Positions 1 to 10,625 of a stretch of DNA of 64,000 nucleotides are shown in pieces; the stretch's first letter is position 1, and each line of letters opens with the position of its first letter. The DNA is taken from contig CAUYUJ010021148.1 in the NCBI GenBank assembly GCA_963575745.1, positions 145,001 to 209,000 of the forward strand, read 5' to 3'. The stretch comes from Prorocentrum cordatum (lineage: Eukaryota; Sar; Dinophyceae; Prorocentrales; Prorocentraceae). The notes beneath the pieces are model-generated. The model worked only from the letters and a program-made list of their open reading frames with translations. It searched no databases and was not told where the DNA came from. A program made the position numbers and the translations under genes.

Positions 1-690
1 TCCATGGATGAATGCACCGGGGGTCCAGCCCTGGGGCCCCGGCCTGCCTCCGAACATCCAGGTTGCGCCTGTACCCCCCCCCAGGGGGGGTGGCCAACCC
101 GTGGGGCCCCGAGGGGGCCCCAAACAAGTTGTCAACGATGGCGGGTCTGGCCGAAGGTCACTCGAGTTTCTGTGTGGTGTACTTTTCCTTGTCCCGGGAA
201 CCTCACGACGACCCAGGAGAGTCCCAACATGATCTGGAGATGGCCCACGCGACTTCCGAGGGCGCCCCAGAGGGCGTCCACGTGAGCCCCACACAGGAGC
301 ACGATGATGAGCCCGAGGCGGAAGGGGAGAGAGAGAAGGTTTCCAGGGTTTCCGCCATCACGTAGCGATAAAATGCTGAGCTCAGCACTTGGGGAACAGG
401 TCGCGGTCAACCCTGTAACGATATTCGCGCCTGGCCTTGGTGATGAAGTGAGGGCGACAAGGATTACCTAAGCCACTGAGCTAGGCCTGACCGAAGAGTC
501 CGCACCACCCGCAACACAAGAATCCAAGGACTTTGTGATATAAACGCACATGTAAAGAATGCGTCCAGTCTCCTACCCAGTGTAAACTCCGTCCGATCGG
601 GACCCGGGAGAGCTCAGGATTCACAGGGAGGAGGGGAACGCAAGCACCTTTTAAACCATTCAGACTCATTACCTTCTAGAAGTCGCCTAA
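1..690. other. No confident gene
   Basis: Open frames exist on both strands across 12-410, but neither has a recognisable domain, and the two overlap completely. A C-run followed by a G-run lies near 74-88. I see nothing else supportable here. Confidence 0.4.
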
Positions 691-825
691 GTCGGGCACG
701 TCCCTCTACAGGAGGAAAGCTCAAACGTAGTCAGCAAATACGATTGGTTTTGAACCATGTTTGAACATGTTTTGACTATTTTTCAAATGCCTTTCAACAT
801 CCGACTGTAGAAAGACATGCCTCAC
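691..825. mobile_element. Fold-back element, GTCGGGC family (copy 1, decayed)
   Basis: The left end reads TAAGTCGGGCACGTCCCTCT and continues with ACAGG. The right end is a decayed complement around CTGTAGAAAGACATGCCTCA. The AT-richer interior contains repeated ATGTTTGAAC-like words. Same family as 2900-3451, 43181-43366, 59583-59743 and 61444-61594. It is non-coding and MITE-like. Confidence 0.6.
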
Positions 826-949
826 CTAAAAGTGGGACTAAAGCACACCGAACGCGCTCTGCCACGATCGGTCCGGGCGTGGGCAGACGCAGGGCGTGCC
901 TGAGCCCTGGAGTGACCCACTCCTCTCATTTCGAGTTCTCTTGAAGGAG

Positions 950-1290
950 AGTGGATGGAGCCTGGTTTGGCCAACATCTGCTCGGGACGTCCCCAACATC
1001 TGCCTGTTTTGGCTCAATGTCTGGCCTGGTTTGGCCGCGCGCCCCCGCCCGAGAGACACCCTCGACCTCTGCCTGGCGTGGCACCTGGTTTGGCCCGGGA
1101 CTTGCCCGGGTTCGCGCGAGGCGTCCTCGACAGTTGCTTAGTTCTGCCCTGCTTCGGCTTGGTGCTGGCCCAGTTTGACTGGAGACGTCCTCAGAATGTG
1201 CTTGGGTTGGCCAGGTTTGGGCGCAGGTTCGCTCGAGACGGCCTCGCAACTTTGCCTGATCCAGCCTGGGCGAAGAGAAACATCCGCGAA
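950..1290. repeat. About 65-bp degenerate minisatellite, five copies
   Basis: The anchor GAGACGTCCTC-like recurs near 984, 1053, 1118, 1182 and 1235, each copy also carrying CTGGTTTGGCC-like words. Spacing is 69, 65, 64 and 53 bp. The reading frames crossing it are by-products of the repeat. Confidence 0.7.
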
Positions 1291-1589
1291 GGCATGCATG
1301 GTCGAGTAATACCCGTCATGGGCGCCACGTGGTCTCAACGCACGGTGGGATGTGTCACGTTTTTTTCCGCACAGAATGGATAATTGACAGACGTCGTGGT
1401 GGGCGTGGGCAAATTGAATCAATGGCACGTGTTCATAAACTTGTGGTCCACATGTAACGCAATAGCGCTACAAAAAGGCGGGCGGCATCGGCGTGGGCAT
1501 TCCCGACACTCTTTCTGAATCGGCGTGGGTGTGCGCGGCGGCGTTGGGGGAAACAGATCCAAGGCTGTGGAGTACGCGTGCAGAGAGGG

Positions 1590-1712
1590 ACAGAAAGAGA
1601 AAGAGAGAGAGAGAGAGAGAACAACAAAACAGAAGAGAGAGAGGGAGATAGAGAACAAGACGAGAGAGAGGGGGGACAAAGAGAAGGAGAGAGAGGGAGA
1701 GAGAGGAAGGCA
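1590..1712. repeat. GA-rich microsatellite
   Basis: Long runs of GAGA interrupted by AACAAAAC and GGGGACAAA. It produces Arg/Glu-rich and Ser/Leu-rich open frames with no gene signal. The 300 bp before it (1291-1589) show nothing recognisable. Confidence 0.8.
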
Positions 1713-1884
1713 GGCGTGCCCAGGGGGGCAAAAGTTTGGTTGCGACCGAGATGGTGACGGAGCTGTGGCGCGTGACGGGGTGACGACCAGACACACGAGA
1801 GTCGCAGGCCGAGGCACGCAGACGGCGACGTGGGGAGCAGAGGCCAGGGCACGGGCACCCGGCCAGGGCTCGTCTCGATTCCTA

Positions 1885-2075
1885 CGGTTCGGTTCGATCC
1901 GACTTTGATGGCCTCCGATTCCGATTGGATCCGATTTGGGCTTCCGATTTTGGGATCCGATTTCTCGTTGGAGGCCTACGAACTGGCCGATTCCCGCCGA
2001 TTCGACTTTTACCGACTCGGTTGCCGATTTCCGCCGATCCGATTCATTTCGATCGCCGATCTATTCGATTCTGGG
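1885..2075. repeat. Degenerate GATTCGAT-type simple repeat
   Basis: Words such as CCGATTCCGATT, GATCCGATTT and CGATTCGACT recur every 8-15 bp. Similar tracts lie at 16665-16860, 36905-37085 and 40445-40620. Confidence 0.65.
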
Positions 2076-2145
2076 GGGATCCAGCGCCGATCCCAGAAAT
2101 CCGAGTGGACCTCAGAGTTCTCATGTTTATGTCATCGTCTGCTCC
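2075..2145. mobile_element. Right end of a GGTCCGCGCGG fold-back element
   Basis: GATCCAGCGCCGATCC, then AGAAATCCGAGTGGACCT, then ATGTTTATGTCAT match the right arm of the complete copy at 61079-61249. No left arm is present, so it is truncated. Confidence 0.6.
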
Positions 2146-2154
2146 CCCAGGGTT

Positions 2155-2261
2155 AGATACCGGCACCGCCATCCTTCCCTCGTCACCAAGTTTGGTTTCC
2201 CCTCGAGATTCCGTTCCGAGCGCACCCCCGGAGAGGCCCGTGGAGTGGCAGTATGGGTACA
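2155..2261. mobile_element. Fold-back element, GTACCGATACCGC family (copy 1, decayed)
   Basis: The left end GATACCGGCACCGCCATCC and right end GGCAGTATGGGTAC are imperfect complements. The interior CTTCCCTCGT and CACCCCCGGAGAGG match the copies at 12901-13037 and 40294-40442. Confidence 0.5.
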
Positions 2262-2336
2262 CGCCTCGTGGTTGTACCCCATGGGCCCCCATCTTTCCGC
2301 GCCACCTCCTCCAGACGCCTCGGCCCGTGAGTCGCC

Positions 2337-2464
2337 GAGCGCGTTCCACTACTCGCAAAGTGCCTACTCGCAAACGTCCGAAAAACACCTGTCTGCTTTG
2401 ACATAATTTCTCGTAGATCCCCCGCGGCGGATCCAGGCCATGTGCGAGTAGTGGAAGGCGCTCG
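2337..2464. mobile_element. Fold-back element, GCGTTCCACTACTCGC family (copy 1)
   Basis: Inverted ends: GAGCGCGTTCCACTACTCGC on the left against GCGAGTAGTGGAAGGCGCTC on the right. The interior carries TCGTAGATCCCCCGCGGCGG, kept in the copies at 12560-12702 and 14618-14767. There is no ORF; MITE-like. Confidence 0.8.
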
Positions 2465-2661
2465 TCGAGTGAGGGCCTCTGTTGCCCGAGGCAGGGCGGA
2501 CTCGCCCCCCGCTGCGACGAGACTGCAGCGCCCAGACCTCCGGGGCACCGCGAGGCGGCCTTCGGAGCGGCCTCCGAGCCGAGCCCCTTCGACACGTCGC
2601 CCCGCCTGAAGGCCGCCGCCCCGGCCGCCGCGGCCCGCGGCCCGCGCCGCCGTGCCGTGGG

Positions 2662-2887
2662 TCTAGGCCTCCAAGATGGGGTCGGAGTAGAAGGATCGTG
2701 CCACATCGCCGATGCATCGCCGATGCGGCTCGATGTGGGGCCCACTTCTCTCCACGCCGACGTCACCGATGCATCGCCGACGCCGGCAGTGCATCGCCGA
2801 TGCATCGGCGATGCATCGCCGATGTATCGGCGATGCGGCGCGATCCTACGACCCCGTCTACTCCGGCCCCATCTAGGAGGCCTCTAG
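2662..2887. mobile_element. Fold-back element, ATCGCCGATGC family (copy 1)
   Basis: The arms pair over roughly 70-80 bp. The left side runs AGGCCTCCAAGATGGGGTCG, later GATCGTGCCACATCGCCGAT; the right side is its imperfect complement ending CTAGGAGGCCTCTAG. The core is made of the palindromic word GCATCGCCGATGC in both orientations. Other copies: 6669-6905, 41226-41401, 53891-54099. Confidence 0.8.
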
Positions 2888-3002
2888 TGGGACAGGCTTG
2901 AATCGGGCCTGTCCCTCTACAGGAGGAGTATTCAAAGATAGTCAACAAGTAGTCAGGGGACGATGTTTCGATCATTTTGTTGCCGATGTTTGAATATTGT
3001 TT

Positions 3003-3268
3003 GGCTACTCCAGATCCCTTATTAATCGTCTCCCGGGTCCGGTTTTTTTAAGACGTCTTTTTTGTAACCGGGGGGGGTCCGGTTTACTCGGGCGTTCTCT
3101 TTGGATTGGAGCTTAGGGGGGTCCGTTTATCGAGGCGCCCCGTCGAAGAAGGGGATCCGGAATATCAGGTCGCATTTGGAGGGGTCCAGTTTTTCAGGGG
3201 GGGCCGATTCGTAAGGGATTTGGAGTATGTATCCGTTTTCTTCGTCCAGAATCCCTTTGTAGGGAGGA
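3003..3268. repeat. Dispersed repeat with TCCGGTTTTTT words (copy 1)
   Basis: Shares a long colinear similarity with 51632-51780 and 52099-52165: GGCTACTC, CTCCCGGGTCCGG, GGGGGGTCCGTTTATC and AAGGGATTTGGAGTAT occur in the same order in both. Non-coding. Confidence 0.65.
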
Positions 3269-3270
3269 CA

Positions 3271-3435
3271 TTCAGGAGAAGAAAAAACACACAGACACAA
3301 TTCATCGTCGATTTCCCAGAAAACATGGGAAAATATGGGAAGTGGGGGGAAGACGAAAACCCAGAAAATATGGGAAAATATGGGGAATGCTGTTATTTGT
3401 GTGTGTATTTATTTGTGTGTCCCAGGGCCCCTTCA
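3271..3435. mobile_element. Short insertion element, ACACACACAGAC family (copy 1)
   Basis: A 165-bp insert flanked by GACA direct repeats (3267-3270 and 3436-3439) inside a broken fold-back arm. It contains CCCAGAAAATATGGGAAAAT and ends TTTGTGTGTCCCAGGGCCCC. The second copy at 28304-28476 has the same order of words and also interrupts another repeat. The ends are weakly complementary. Confidence 0.7.
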
Positions 3436-3591
3436 GACATGCCCGACCTGAGGGCAGGCCCGTGCCGCGCCGGGGCGGCGCCGGCGCCGGCGCGGGGGTT
3501 CTCACGGGCTGGAAGGCCACCAGCGGCCCGAGTGACAGGTGGGCCGGCCGAGAGCCTCCCGGAGCGACCTCCGCTGCCGGCTAGCGTACAA

Positions 3592-3885
3592 ACACACACA
3601 CACACCTCTCTCTCTCTCTCTCTCTTTGTGTTAATTGTTTCTCTCTCTCTCTCTCTTTCTTTTTTTTTTTTCTCTCTCTCTCTCTCTATATATATATATA
3701 GACACGTACATGCATACATACATACAGTTGTATATACATACACACGCATCCACACATCTACACACATATACACATACACGCAGATATACAAACAAATAAG
3801 CAAATATGCACACATATACATATACATGTATATACAGACGTATGTATTCATGTATATTTATATATATACACACGTACCTAAACGA
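3592..3885. repeat. Microsatellite block: CA, CT, TA and CATA/TACA
   Basis: Successive runs of CA, CT (with a T-run), TATATA, then ACATACATAC and TATACA words. Before it, 3452-3591 is a GC-rich stretch with GGCGCCGGCG and no gene. Confidence 0.85.
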
Positions 3886-4042
3886 CCACCCTTCGGGTGA
3901 TACGGAGGTTGGGGCGCTGTGGGGAAGGAACCAGCTACTGACACATGCGACGGGTGTGATGCTGACGAGGCTGGTGACGCGCCCTCGAGTAGCGACGACG
4001 CGTGATAACGATGCTGCGATGAGTTGTAATGTGTCTATCTTC

Positions 4043-4345
4043 CCCGCTTTCGATCTCACTCGATCGTTCCCACGATCGACCTCACGGGATCGATCACACT
4101 TAATGGGTCTCAAAATCTATATCACGATCGATCTCACTGTAGATCTCAGTACGGATCTCGCTGTCGGTAGCACTATCGATCTCACTATCGATCTCACTAA
4201 CGATTCCTCTTATCGATCTCACTATCGATCCCACGATCGATCTCACAACCAATGTCACAATCAACCTCACCTTCCCCTCCATCCCACCCATCCCATTCCC
4301 TACCCATCCCATTCTAGCAATATCAGTATCGATCTCTTTGTTTAC
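4043..4345. repeat. TCGATCTCAC degenerate tandem array (1)
   Basis: The 12-bp-like unit CGATCTCACTAT recurs many times with point changes, changing to CACCTTCCCC and CATCCCATTCC words before ending. The same unit forms 5463-5706 and a short stub near 25540-25570. Confidence 0.8.
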
Positions 4346-4639
4346 TTCACTATCGATACCAAGGCGGGCCCCCCCCCGGCAACCGCCCAACCACCGCCGA
4401 CGGAACACCGACGGGTCACCAACAGGACACCAACAGGACACCACAGGACCCCACGGCGGGGCGGTCCACTGCACCCGAATCGCCCTAACGACTGCTTAGT
4501 CATTCCTCTCACGCGCCCGCGCAGCTTCGCCTCGCCCGCACGCGCGACACGAACACGACACCGACACCTATTGTTCGGTGGGGGGCTGTCCGTTCCACTG
4601 CGATCTTACCCTCAACCTCCGATATTCCTATTTATATAT

Positions 4640-5180
4640 TTTTACGGGGCCAGGGACCCCCCGCACCGTACGAATTTCGACCACCCCGGGCACCCAATAC
4701 GGTCCCATAGAAATCCAAAACGGTTCCAAGACGGCCCAAGAGCGCTCCAAGATTGCCTCAGATGGCTCCGCGACAGTTCAAGAGACTCCCAAAACGCCCG
4801 GAAAGGCCCCCAAGTAACTCCAAGATGGCCCAGGAGGCCCCCACCAACATGCCCCGAAGAGCCCCACGAAAACAACAAGCAAGCCAAAATCGTTTCATTC
4901 CTTCGGTAAGACGTACATGTATAGCCATATTCGCTGTGTTGTTTTCCAAGGCTCCAGAACGGTTCAAGAGAAGCCCCAAATCGCCCCAAAACGGATCCAG
5001 AGGCCCCCACAGAGCCCTTAAGAGGGTCCCAAGTCTTAAGACAGCCCCAGAGAGCCCCACGACGGCCCACGAGAGCCCCGAGACGGCCCAAGACGGCCCC
5101 AACAGGCTCCCGAGAAAGCCCCACGACAACCCCAAGACGCCCCCAGCAGAGCCCCACGACAGCCAGAGCCCCCCCACGTA
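4640..5180 (-). repeat. CTTGGGGCC dispersed array (minus orientation)
   Basis: Read on the minus strand it is a degenerate array of CTTGGGGCCGTCTTGG-like words of 10-12 bp, interrupted by an AT-richer spacer (4866-4957). The frames translate to Gly/Leu/Trp/Ser-rich (minus) or Pro/Lys/Arg-rich (plus) strings typical of this repeat. Confidence 0.75.
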
Positions 5181-5462
5181 ACAGGGACTCGCCTCCCAGT
5201 CCGTTCGTGCTTCCCCGCGCAGTGCTCACGACTGCTCCAGAAGCTGGGACCCCAAGGGGTCGGCGGAGTCGGACCTATTAGTTGGATCCCTACACATGCG
5301 ACAGTTCCAGTTCCCCAGTCAGTGCTTGCATTGAAGGGGTCCTCGCGAATGCTGAAGGATTTGGCGAAAGTGCCCCGCCGATTGTGGTCGCACGCTGGGT
5401 TCCCGGGTTCCCGGGTTCCCGCTTCCGGGTTTCCGGGTTCCGGGTTCCCGGGTTCTTGGCCG

Positions 5463-5706
5463 ATCTTTTTATCGATCGGTCTCACCCCATCGATCTCGTT
5501 ACCGATTTCTCGGTCGATCTCACCATCGATCTCACAATCGATATCAATATCAATCTCACAAGCGATCTCTTTAGAGAACGCATGAGCGATCTCGCGATCG
5601 ATCTCATTATCGATCTCATTGACTCGGTCCCACGATCGACCTTACAATCGTCCTCATTATCGATTCCACGATCGATCTCGTTATCGATCTCATCATCGAT
5701 CTCAAG
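5463..5706. repeat. TCGATCTCAC degenerate tandem array (2)
   Basis: Same CGATCTCACTAT-like unit as 4043-4345, preceded by a short TTCCGGG/TTCCCGGG tract (5396-5458). Confidence 0.8.
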
Positions 5707-6668
5707 ATGCACAGCATCAATTTTCAAGCCATCCACTGATTGGGGTTTTCTCATGTGTAATTCTTCACATGGGGCTGTGCCTGGTTTTCCTCTCACACGG
5801 ATGGCGTTGCATCATTACCTTGCACAAAATCACGTGTGCATGATGTTTGATTTGGTTTATCCCACGAGTGGTGTTGTCTGAATATGCAACCCGACGAAGA
5901 TAGCTCTTCGTTGGCAACTTGTCATTATTATATGATTGCCGTCGGGTGATAAAACCTTGCGCGCCTTGCATAGCATGCGCTGGAAGATGGAGCGCAGCAC
6001 TGGGCTCAGGGAAGCGCTGAGGCATCAACTAGCACACCAGAAGCCCCATAAAGCTCTCGCGAGATTCCCGGAACTCCCTCTAAGGACGGGGCCACGCATT
6101 CAAATTTGAAAATGGTAGCAAGGATGCGTTCGCAAACGACGAGTGCAAATGGAGAAACATGAGGGGCAGGTGATCTATACCGACTTGCAACAACGATCTT
6201 TTTTTGTCCCTCTCTCTCTCTCTCTTTCTCTCCTTCCCTCTTGCCTGCTGCTCGAGATCGGCTCGTCTCTCGCCCGAGAAAGGGGATCTAGGGACCAGCA
6301 ACAGCCACTGCGAGCTTCTAAGGCTCGCCGAGCCAGCACGGCACAGAGACAGAGCAGAGGGTAATTCCGCTTGGCCCCAGTGGAACAGGGGATCACCTGA
6401 TCATCAGCTCATCCCAGACCTTAGGCACCTTGCTGTTTTTACCATCTGCAGCACACCCTAGGCCCAGATCCCTTCCTTGGGGTGGCCCTCCCGTCCCCAT
6501 ACCCTCTCTCTGGCTGCGCCGGGATCCTGGGGGTGACCCCCCGCGGCGCCGAGCGTGCAGAAGGGAGGCAGCACTGGGGGGCTGCTGAAAGTGCCCCTCG
6601 CCCAAGGTGCTCCAGCTGTTCGCTCAGTCTTGGAGCCCCTGGGGCCCTTTGGGCCTCGTGAGGGGTAC
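5707..6668. other. No confident gene; short CT tract
   Basis: Mostly unique-looking sequence of more balanced composition. A CT run lies at about 6213-6240. Reading frames of 70-104 codons on both strands lack any motif I recognise. Confidence 0.4.
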
Positions 6669-6905
6669 CTCTAGGCCTCCCAGATGGTGTCGGAGCAGAT
6701 GGGGTCGGAAAATCGCGCCGCATCGCCGATGCATCGCCGATGCGCCTCGATGTGGAGCCCCATTTGATTCACGTCGACGTCGCCGATGCATCACCGATGT
6801 CGACGTTGCATCGCCGATGCATCGCCGATGCACCGCCGATGTATCGGCGAGGCGGCGCGATCCGTTGACCCCATCTACCCCGACCCCATCTAGGAGGCCT
6901 CTAGT
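6669..6905. mobile_element. Fold-back element, ATCGCCGATGC family (copy 2)
   Basis: The left arm CTAGGCCTCCCAGATGG, GATGGGGTCGGA, ATCGCGCCGCATCGCCGATG pairs with the right arm ending GACCCCATCTAGGAGGCC. The core alternates GCATCGCCGATG and TATCGGCG words. Directly abutted on the right by an AGTGGAGGCC-family element. Confidence 0.8.
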
Positions 6906-7087
6906 ACAGAGGAGGCCCATGCCAAGAAACACCCTGCTTGCCTTCACAGGGTGCCCTGGGTTTGGGCTTCGATGGTTCTGCTAAGGAAAGGGTGACGCTC
7001 CCACGCCAAAAATCAGTGCGCGTGCTGGGGTCTCAGGGTTGGGTGTTCTTGTGGAAAGTCTTCCATGGACTGACCTCCACTGCACCC
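6906..7087. mobile_element. Fold-back element, AGTGGAG(A/G)CC family (copy 1)
   Basis: Begins GGAGGCCCATGCCAAGAAAC and ends GACTGACCTCCACT; the end words are complementary. It shares a 28-bp identical stretch around CCAAGAAACACCCTGCTTGC with 18707-18885, and GGGGTCTCAGGGTTGGGTG with other copies. Confidence 0.65.
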
Positions 7088-7399
7088 TGGGGGCCGTGGG
7101 GGCCTCGTTGGACATCCTGGGGGCACTTTTGAGCAGCAGCCGAAGCACTGGATGGGACCCCAGGGTCCAGGTGGCGTCCCCCCCAATCGAGGCCCAGGTT
7201 GGAGGCAAGGCAGCACCGGAGGGGAGCGACGAGGTTGGCCGAGGCCAGGGGGCCATAACCTCCGACGCCGCGATCTTGTTCGCAGCGTGGACCCGCGGGC
7301 CCTTCCCCCCCCCCAACGCTTCCCCCCCCGAAGAGGAGATCACGAAAGAGAGGGACGATCGACGAGGACCCTGGAGGAAGATCGAGCAAGAGGGAGAGG

Positions 7400-7464
7400 T
7401 GGAGGAGGAGGAGGAGGAGGAGGAGGAGGAGGAGGAGGAGGAGGAGGAGGAGGAGGAGGAGGAG
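7400..7464. repeat. GGA microsatellite
   Basis: Near-perfect (GGA)n; GGA-like sequence continues in degenerate form to about 7570. Confidence 0.95.
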
Positions 7465-7589
7465 GGTTCAGGATGGACGTGAAAAGGGGGGATCCCAGGG
7501 CAGTATCGAGGAGGATGATGATGGAGGATCCAGGAGGAGGACGAGGAGGATCGCAGAGGAGGACCCCGGACCCACAGGAGGACTGAGCA

Positions 7590-8340
7590 ATGTCAGCTTG
7601 TGAATTTCACATGATGCCCCCCCGAGGCTGATGAAAAGACCCCGCGGGGCGCGAAACTATTATTGATCACGCGCGCCAGGACTAGGCGGGCTCGGGGTGC
7701 CACCGCGCCGCGGATGAGGGCAAACGGCATCAACGACGCGCCGCCTCCGACGGGGAAACGCGCCCGCGCAGTGCAGCGCAGTGCAGCGTAATGCACGTGT
7801 GTTGCGTGCACGAATATGCGCGTCGGCCCGAACGCAAGCGACTTCAACTTCGTTCGTTCGCGGGCCGTGCGGTGGGCGCTGCCCGCTGCACTGGGCCCGT
7901 GAGCGTGCGCCGCTCGAGGCTCGAGGTTTCGTTGAGGTCTTGGCTTCGTTTGCTCCTCCTCCTCCTCCTCCTCCTCCTCCTCCGCGCCTCCCTTGGCGAT
8001 TGCGAGAGCGGGGAAACGATTGCGGCGGCGGGGAGGGCGGCGGCAGCGGCAGCGACGGCCTTTGCCTCTGCCGAACCCCCCTTCCCCCCCCCTTCCTCCC
8101 CTCAAGCCGTGGCCCTGTTGGCCCGATCGCCTCGCTGTGTAGCGGAGGCGCTGCTGCACCTGTCGCTTTCTTGCTGGCGGCTGTGCGATGGCGCCAATCA
8201 CGGCTGCCACCGTGAAACTTTTGCATTTGGCGGGCGCCCCCCCCCCGCGATTCGCCCGAGCAGGGAAACCATGTTTGAATTGAAATTACGCGCCTGGCTT
8301 ACGTTCTGAAGCCGCAAGCTGACATCAGGATTAGGATCCG
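7590..8340. other. No confident gene; CTC tract
   Basis: A CTC run lies at about 7952-7985 and GC-rich words at 8025-8100. A 205-codon minus-strand frame (7593-8210) runs through the tract and reads Arg/Glu-rich there; I do not regard it as a gene. Confidence 0.4.
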
Positions 8341-8359
8341 GCAGGATCGGGTAGGAGGA

Positions 8360-8790
8360 GGGGGACGAGGAGGAGGAGGAGGTGAGGAGGGGGAAGAGGA
8401 GGAGGAGGAGGAGGAGGAGGAGGAGGAGGAAGAGGAGGAGAAAGAGGAGGAGGAGGACCAGGACCAGGACCAGGACCAGGACCAGGACCAGGACCAGGAC
8501 CAGGACCAGGACCAGGACCAGGACCAGGACAAGGACCAGGACCAGGACCAGGACCAGGACCAGGACCAGGACCAGGACCAGGACCAGGACCAGGACCAGG
8601 GGGAGGGAGAGGGGAAGGGGAAGGGGGAGGGGGAGGAGGAGGAGGAGGAGAGGAGGAGGAGGAGGAGGAGGAGGAGGAGGAGGAGGAGGAGGAGGAGGAG
8701 GAGGAGAGAGGAGGAGGAGGAGGAGGGAGGAGGAGGAGGAGGAGGAGGAGGAGGAGGAGGAGGAGGAGGAGGAGGAGGAGGGGGGGGAGG
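8360..8790. repeat. Compound GGA and ACCAGG microsatellite
   Basis: GGA runs flank an almost perfect (ACCAGG)n hexanucleotide tract at about 8456-8600, with a single AAGG variant near 8530. The 361-codon minus and 246-codon plus frames across it are low-complexity artefacts. Confidence 0.95.
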
Positions 8791-8799
8791 AGAATCGAG

Positions 8800-9723
8800 T
8801 TTCGTACGCGGCCCCCCCTCGGGATCTCCAGCTGCTGGAGGGCGGAGGCGCCGCGCCGGCGCGGCGGCAGGGGCAGCTAGAGCCCACGCCGCCGTCGCCG
8901 GGGGCACGCAGCACGCCGGTTCTGGAGGAGCCGCGGGGCCCCAGGCTCAGACTTTTTTTTCGGGACCGAGACTCGACACGGAGAAGGAGATGTTCTGCGC
9001 GCTGCGCTCCGGAGGTGCAGCGTCGGACGCGCAGCGTCGACGACGGGACACGCGGCGGAGCGGAGAGGTGCAATGCACAGCGGGGGCTCCACAGTGGTGA
9101 TGGAGGCGCCAGGCTCTGGTAGCACCGGCGATGTCGACGAGCGGCGCGAAATGTCAGCGAGCGCCAATGACGAGCCTGCGAGTACCACTGGAGCGTGTGG
9201 CAGCGCCCCAGCATGACTGTGAGCGACGCTCCGCCGGGCGCACGGTCACCCCCCAGATGTTTTTGCAAGCGCTGACCGTACAATGCGGTTTCTGCGGAGT
9301 TGCCGGGCGGCGGCCGCCTTCAGCCATCATGGAACGTCAGCCCCACGACGCGGCTGGTCACCTACCAGCCGGCACTGCCGTGGTGCACGAGGGGGCAGCC
9401 TCTGCGGCCTCCCTCGGCGCACCTGGCGAGTTCTAGTCTGACAGTAGGATGCGCCCCACACTTAAGTGAAGCTCTGCGGTCCACTGGCATATATAGGAAC
9501 ATCAAAATATAAACTGAGTTCAAGGCAGCCGGGCCACCCCAAGCAGAGCGAGCAACAACCCAGGAAGGGCCAGAAGCGAGGTGCGGTTATCGAAGCGCCC
9601 CTCAGCGCCGACCACGGCGCGGGGTCCACGCGGCCATTTCAAGCAGAGGTCAAACGAGGCGACGTGCAACTAACAGCAAGACCTCTGCGAGAATATGCGC
9701 GTGAGATACTAGGGGCTACTCGA
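8800..9723. other. No confident gene; 3' flank of the retroelement
   Basis: Lies downstream of the minus-strand retroelement. No poly(A) or simple-repeat tail is seen at its 3' edge. Plus-strand frames at 9131-9436 and 9466-11172 are unassigned; the latter is largely antisense to the reverse transcriptase. Confidence 0.4.
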
Positions 9724-10625
9724 CTACTTCTTGGCCAGGAACAGGGCGCCCCTCCCTTTGCCCTTGCCCTTGACCCCAAAGGCTATCTTAGAGACTTCCT
9801 TGGCGTACTTGGATCTGGGGCCGTGGTCCTCGCCAACCGTGAGGCCCAACTCGCGCAGGAGGCTGAAGGCCTGGAAGATGCCCCACATCTCCAGGAACAG
9901 GGGCGCGCGATTGGCTGCAAAGATCCACTTGCAATAGGCTGTGTCTTCGATGCCGTCGGGGTCCTCCGTGCGCACGGCGAAGCACCGCGCGGCCGCGATT
10001 GGGGCCCGCTCCGCCGAGCCGCCCACGTGCTTGAGCCACGAGAGCGCCTTATCGGCGGCCGCGCGCGCCTCGGCCCCTTGCTCGCCCTCCACGCGCGCGA
10101 GCCCGGCCTCCCTGTCTTTCTCCATGTGGTTCGAAAGCCGGAACATCAGGGAGTTGAGCATCGCCGTCGGTTTCTTCCCGTAAGGGTGGCCTTTGTAGTC
10201 CTCGCCCGCCTCGTACGCGGCCTTGCGCGCGGTGGTTCCGGCCTCCTGGTACCGCTCTACCATGACCGCCATCTCCGCCATCAGAGGGTGCTCCACGGGC
10301 CCGGTCAGCACCACGTTTCGTCTCGCATCTTCTGGGCCCTCTCGTCGTCCAGGGAAATCGTCAACCTCGATAGAGCCTCCAGCAGCCGCAGCTCCTTGGC
10401 CCGATTGCCCTTCGGATGCGGCACCCGGTCGCCCTCCCCGTCGTCCTCGTCCTCGTCCACGCGCTTGGCCTTCCCCGCGTCCTTGCCCTTGGCCTTTTCG
10501 GAGCCCTTCCGGTCCTTCTGCCCTGGGAAGTCGGGGACCTGCTGCCTGCCGGCCGCGGCCGCGGCCGCGCCCCCTCCCTCGATCTTGGCCGTCTTGCGCG
10601 GCGGGGACGAGATCGCCTCGAACAT
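9724..10625 (-). pseudogene. Lys/Arg/Asp-rich plus helical protein segment, frameshifted
   Basis: Unrecognised protein coded downstream of the zinc fingers on the same strand. From the ATG at 10623-10625 one frame gives a charged N-terminus (SSPPRKTAKIEGGG, then KAKGKDAGKAKRVDEDED) and the helical stretch ELRLLEALSRLTISLDDERA, ending at a stop at 10305. The following frame, open to 9724, continues with a globular-looking 190 residues including HPLMAEMAVMVERYQEAG and HPYGKKPTAMLNSL and a basic tail. One 1-nt shift near 10310-10320 links them. It could be a second ORF of the retroelement, a C-terminal extension, or a separate lineage-specific gene. No function is proposed. Confidence 0.5.

Larger units (their letters stand above)
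2900..3451. mobile_element. GTCGGGC-family fold-back element with two internal insertions (copy 2)
   Basis: The left arm TCGGGCCTGTCCCTCTACAG starts at 2903. The right arm is split: TTTGTAGGGAGGACA ends at 3270 and the remainder GACATGCCCGACC begins at 3436. The extra sequence is the TCCGGTTTTTT repeat (3003-3268) and the ACACACACAGAC element (3271-3435), whose insertion duplicated GACA. Undisturbed copies are only about 135-185 bp. Confidence 0.7.

Noticed and set aside
1005-1022. Partial spliced-leader resemblance (TTTTGGCTCAA)
   Set aside because: It lacks the CCGTAGCC part and sits in a minisatellite unit where CTGGTTTGGCC-like words repeat.
2700-2850. CRISPR-like array of ATCGCCGATGC repeats
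   Set aside because: Units are contiguous, palindromic and occur in both orientations with no unique spacers; the organism is eukaryotic and no cas genes are present.
8198-9283. 361-codon minus-strand ORF
   Set aside because: Most of it is the GGA/ACCAGG microsatellite read as Leu, Val, Ser and Pro runs.
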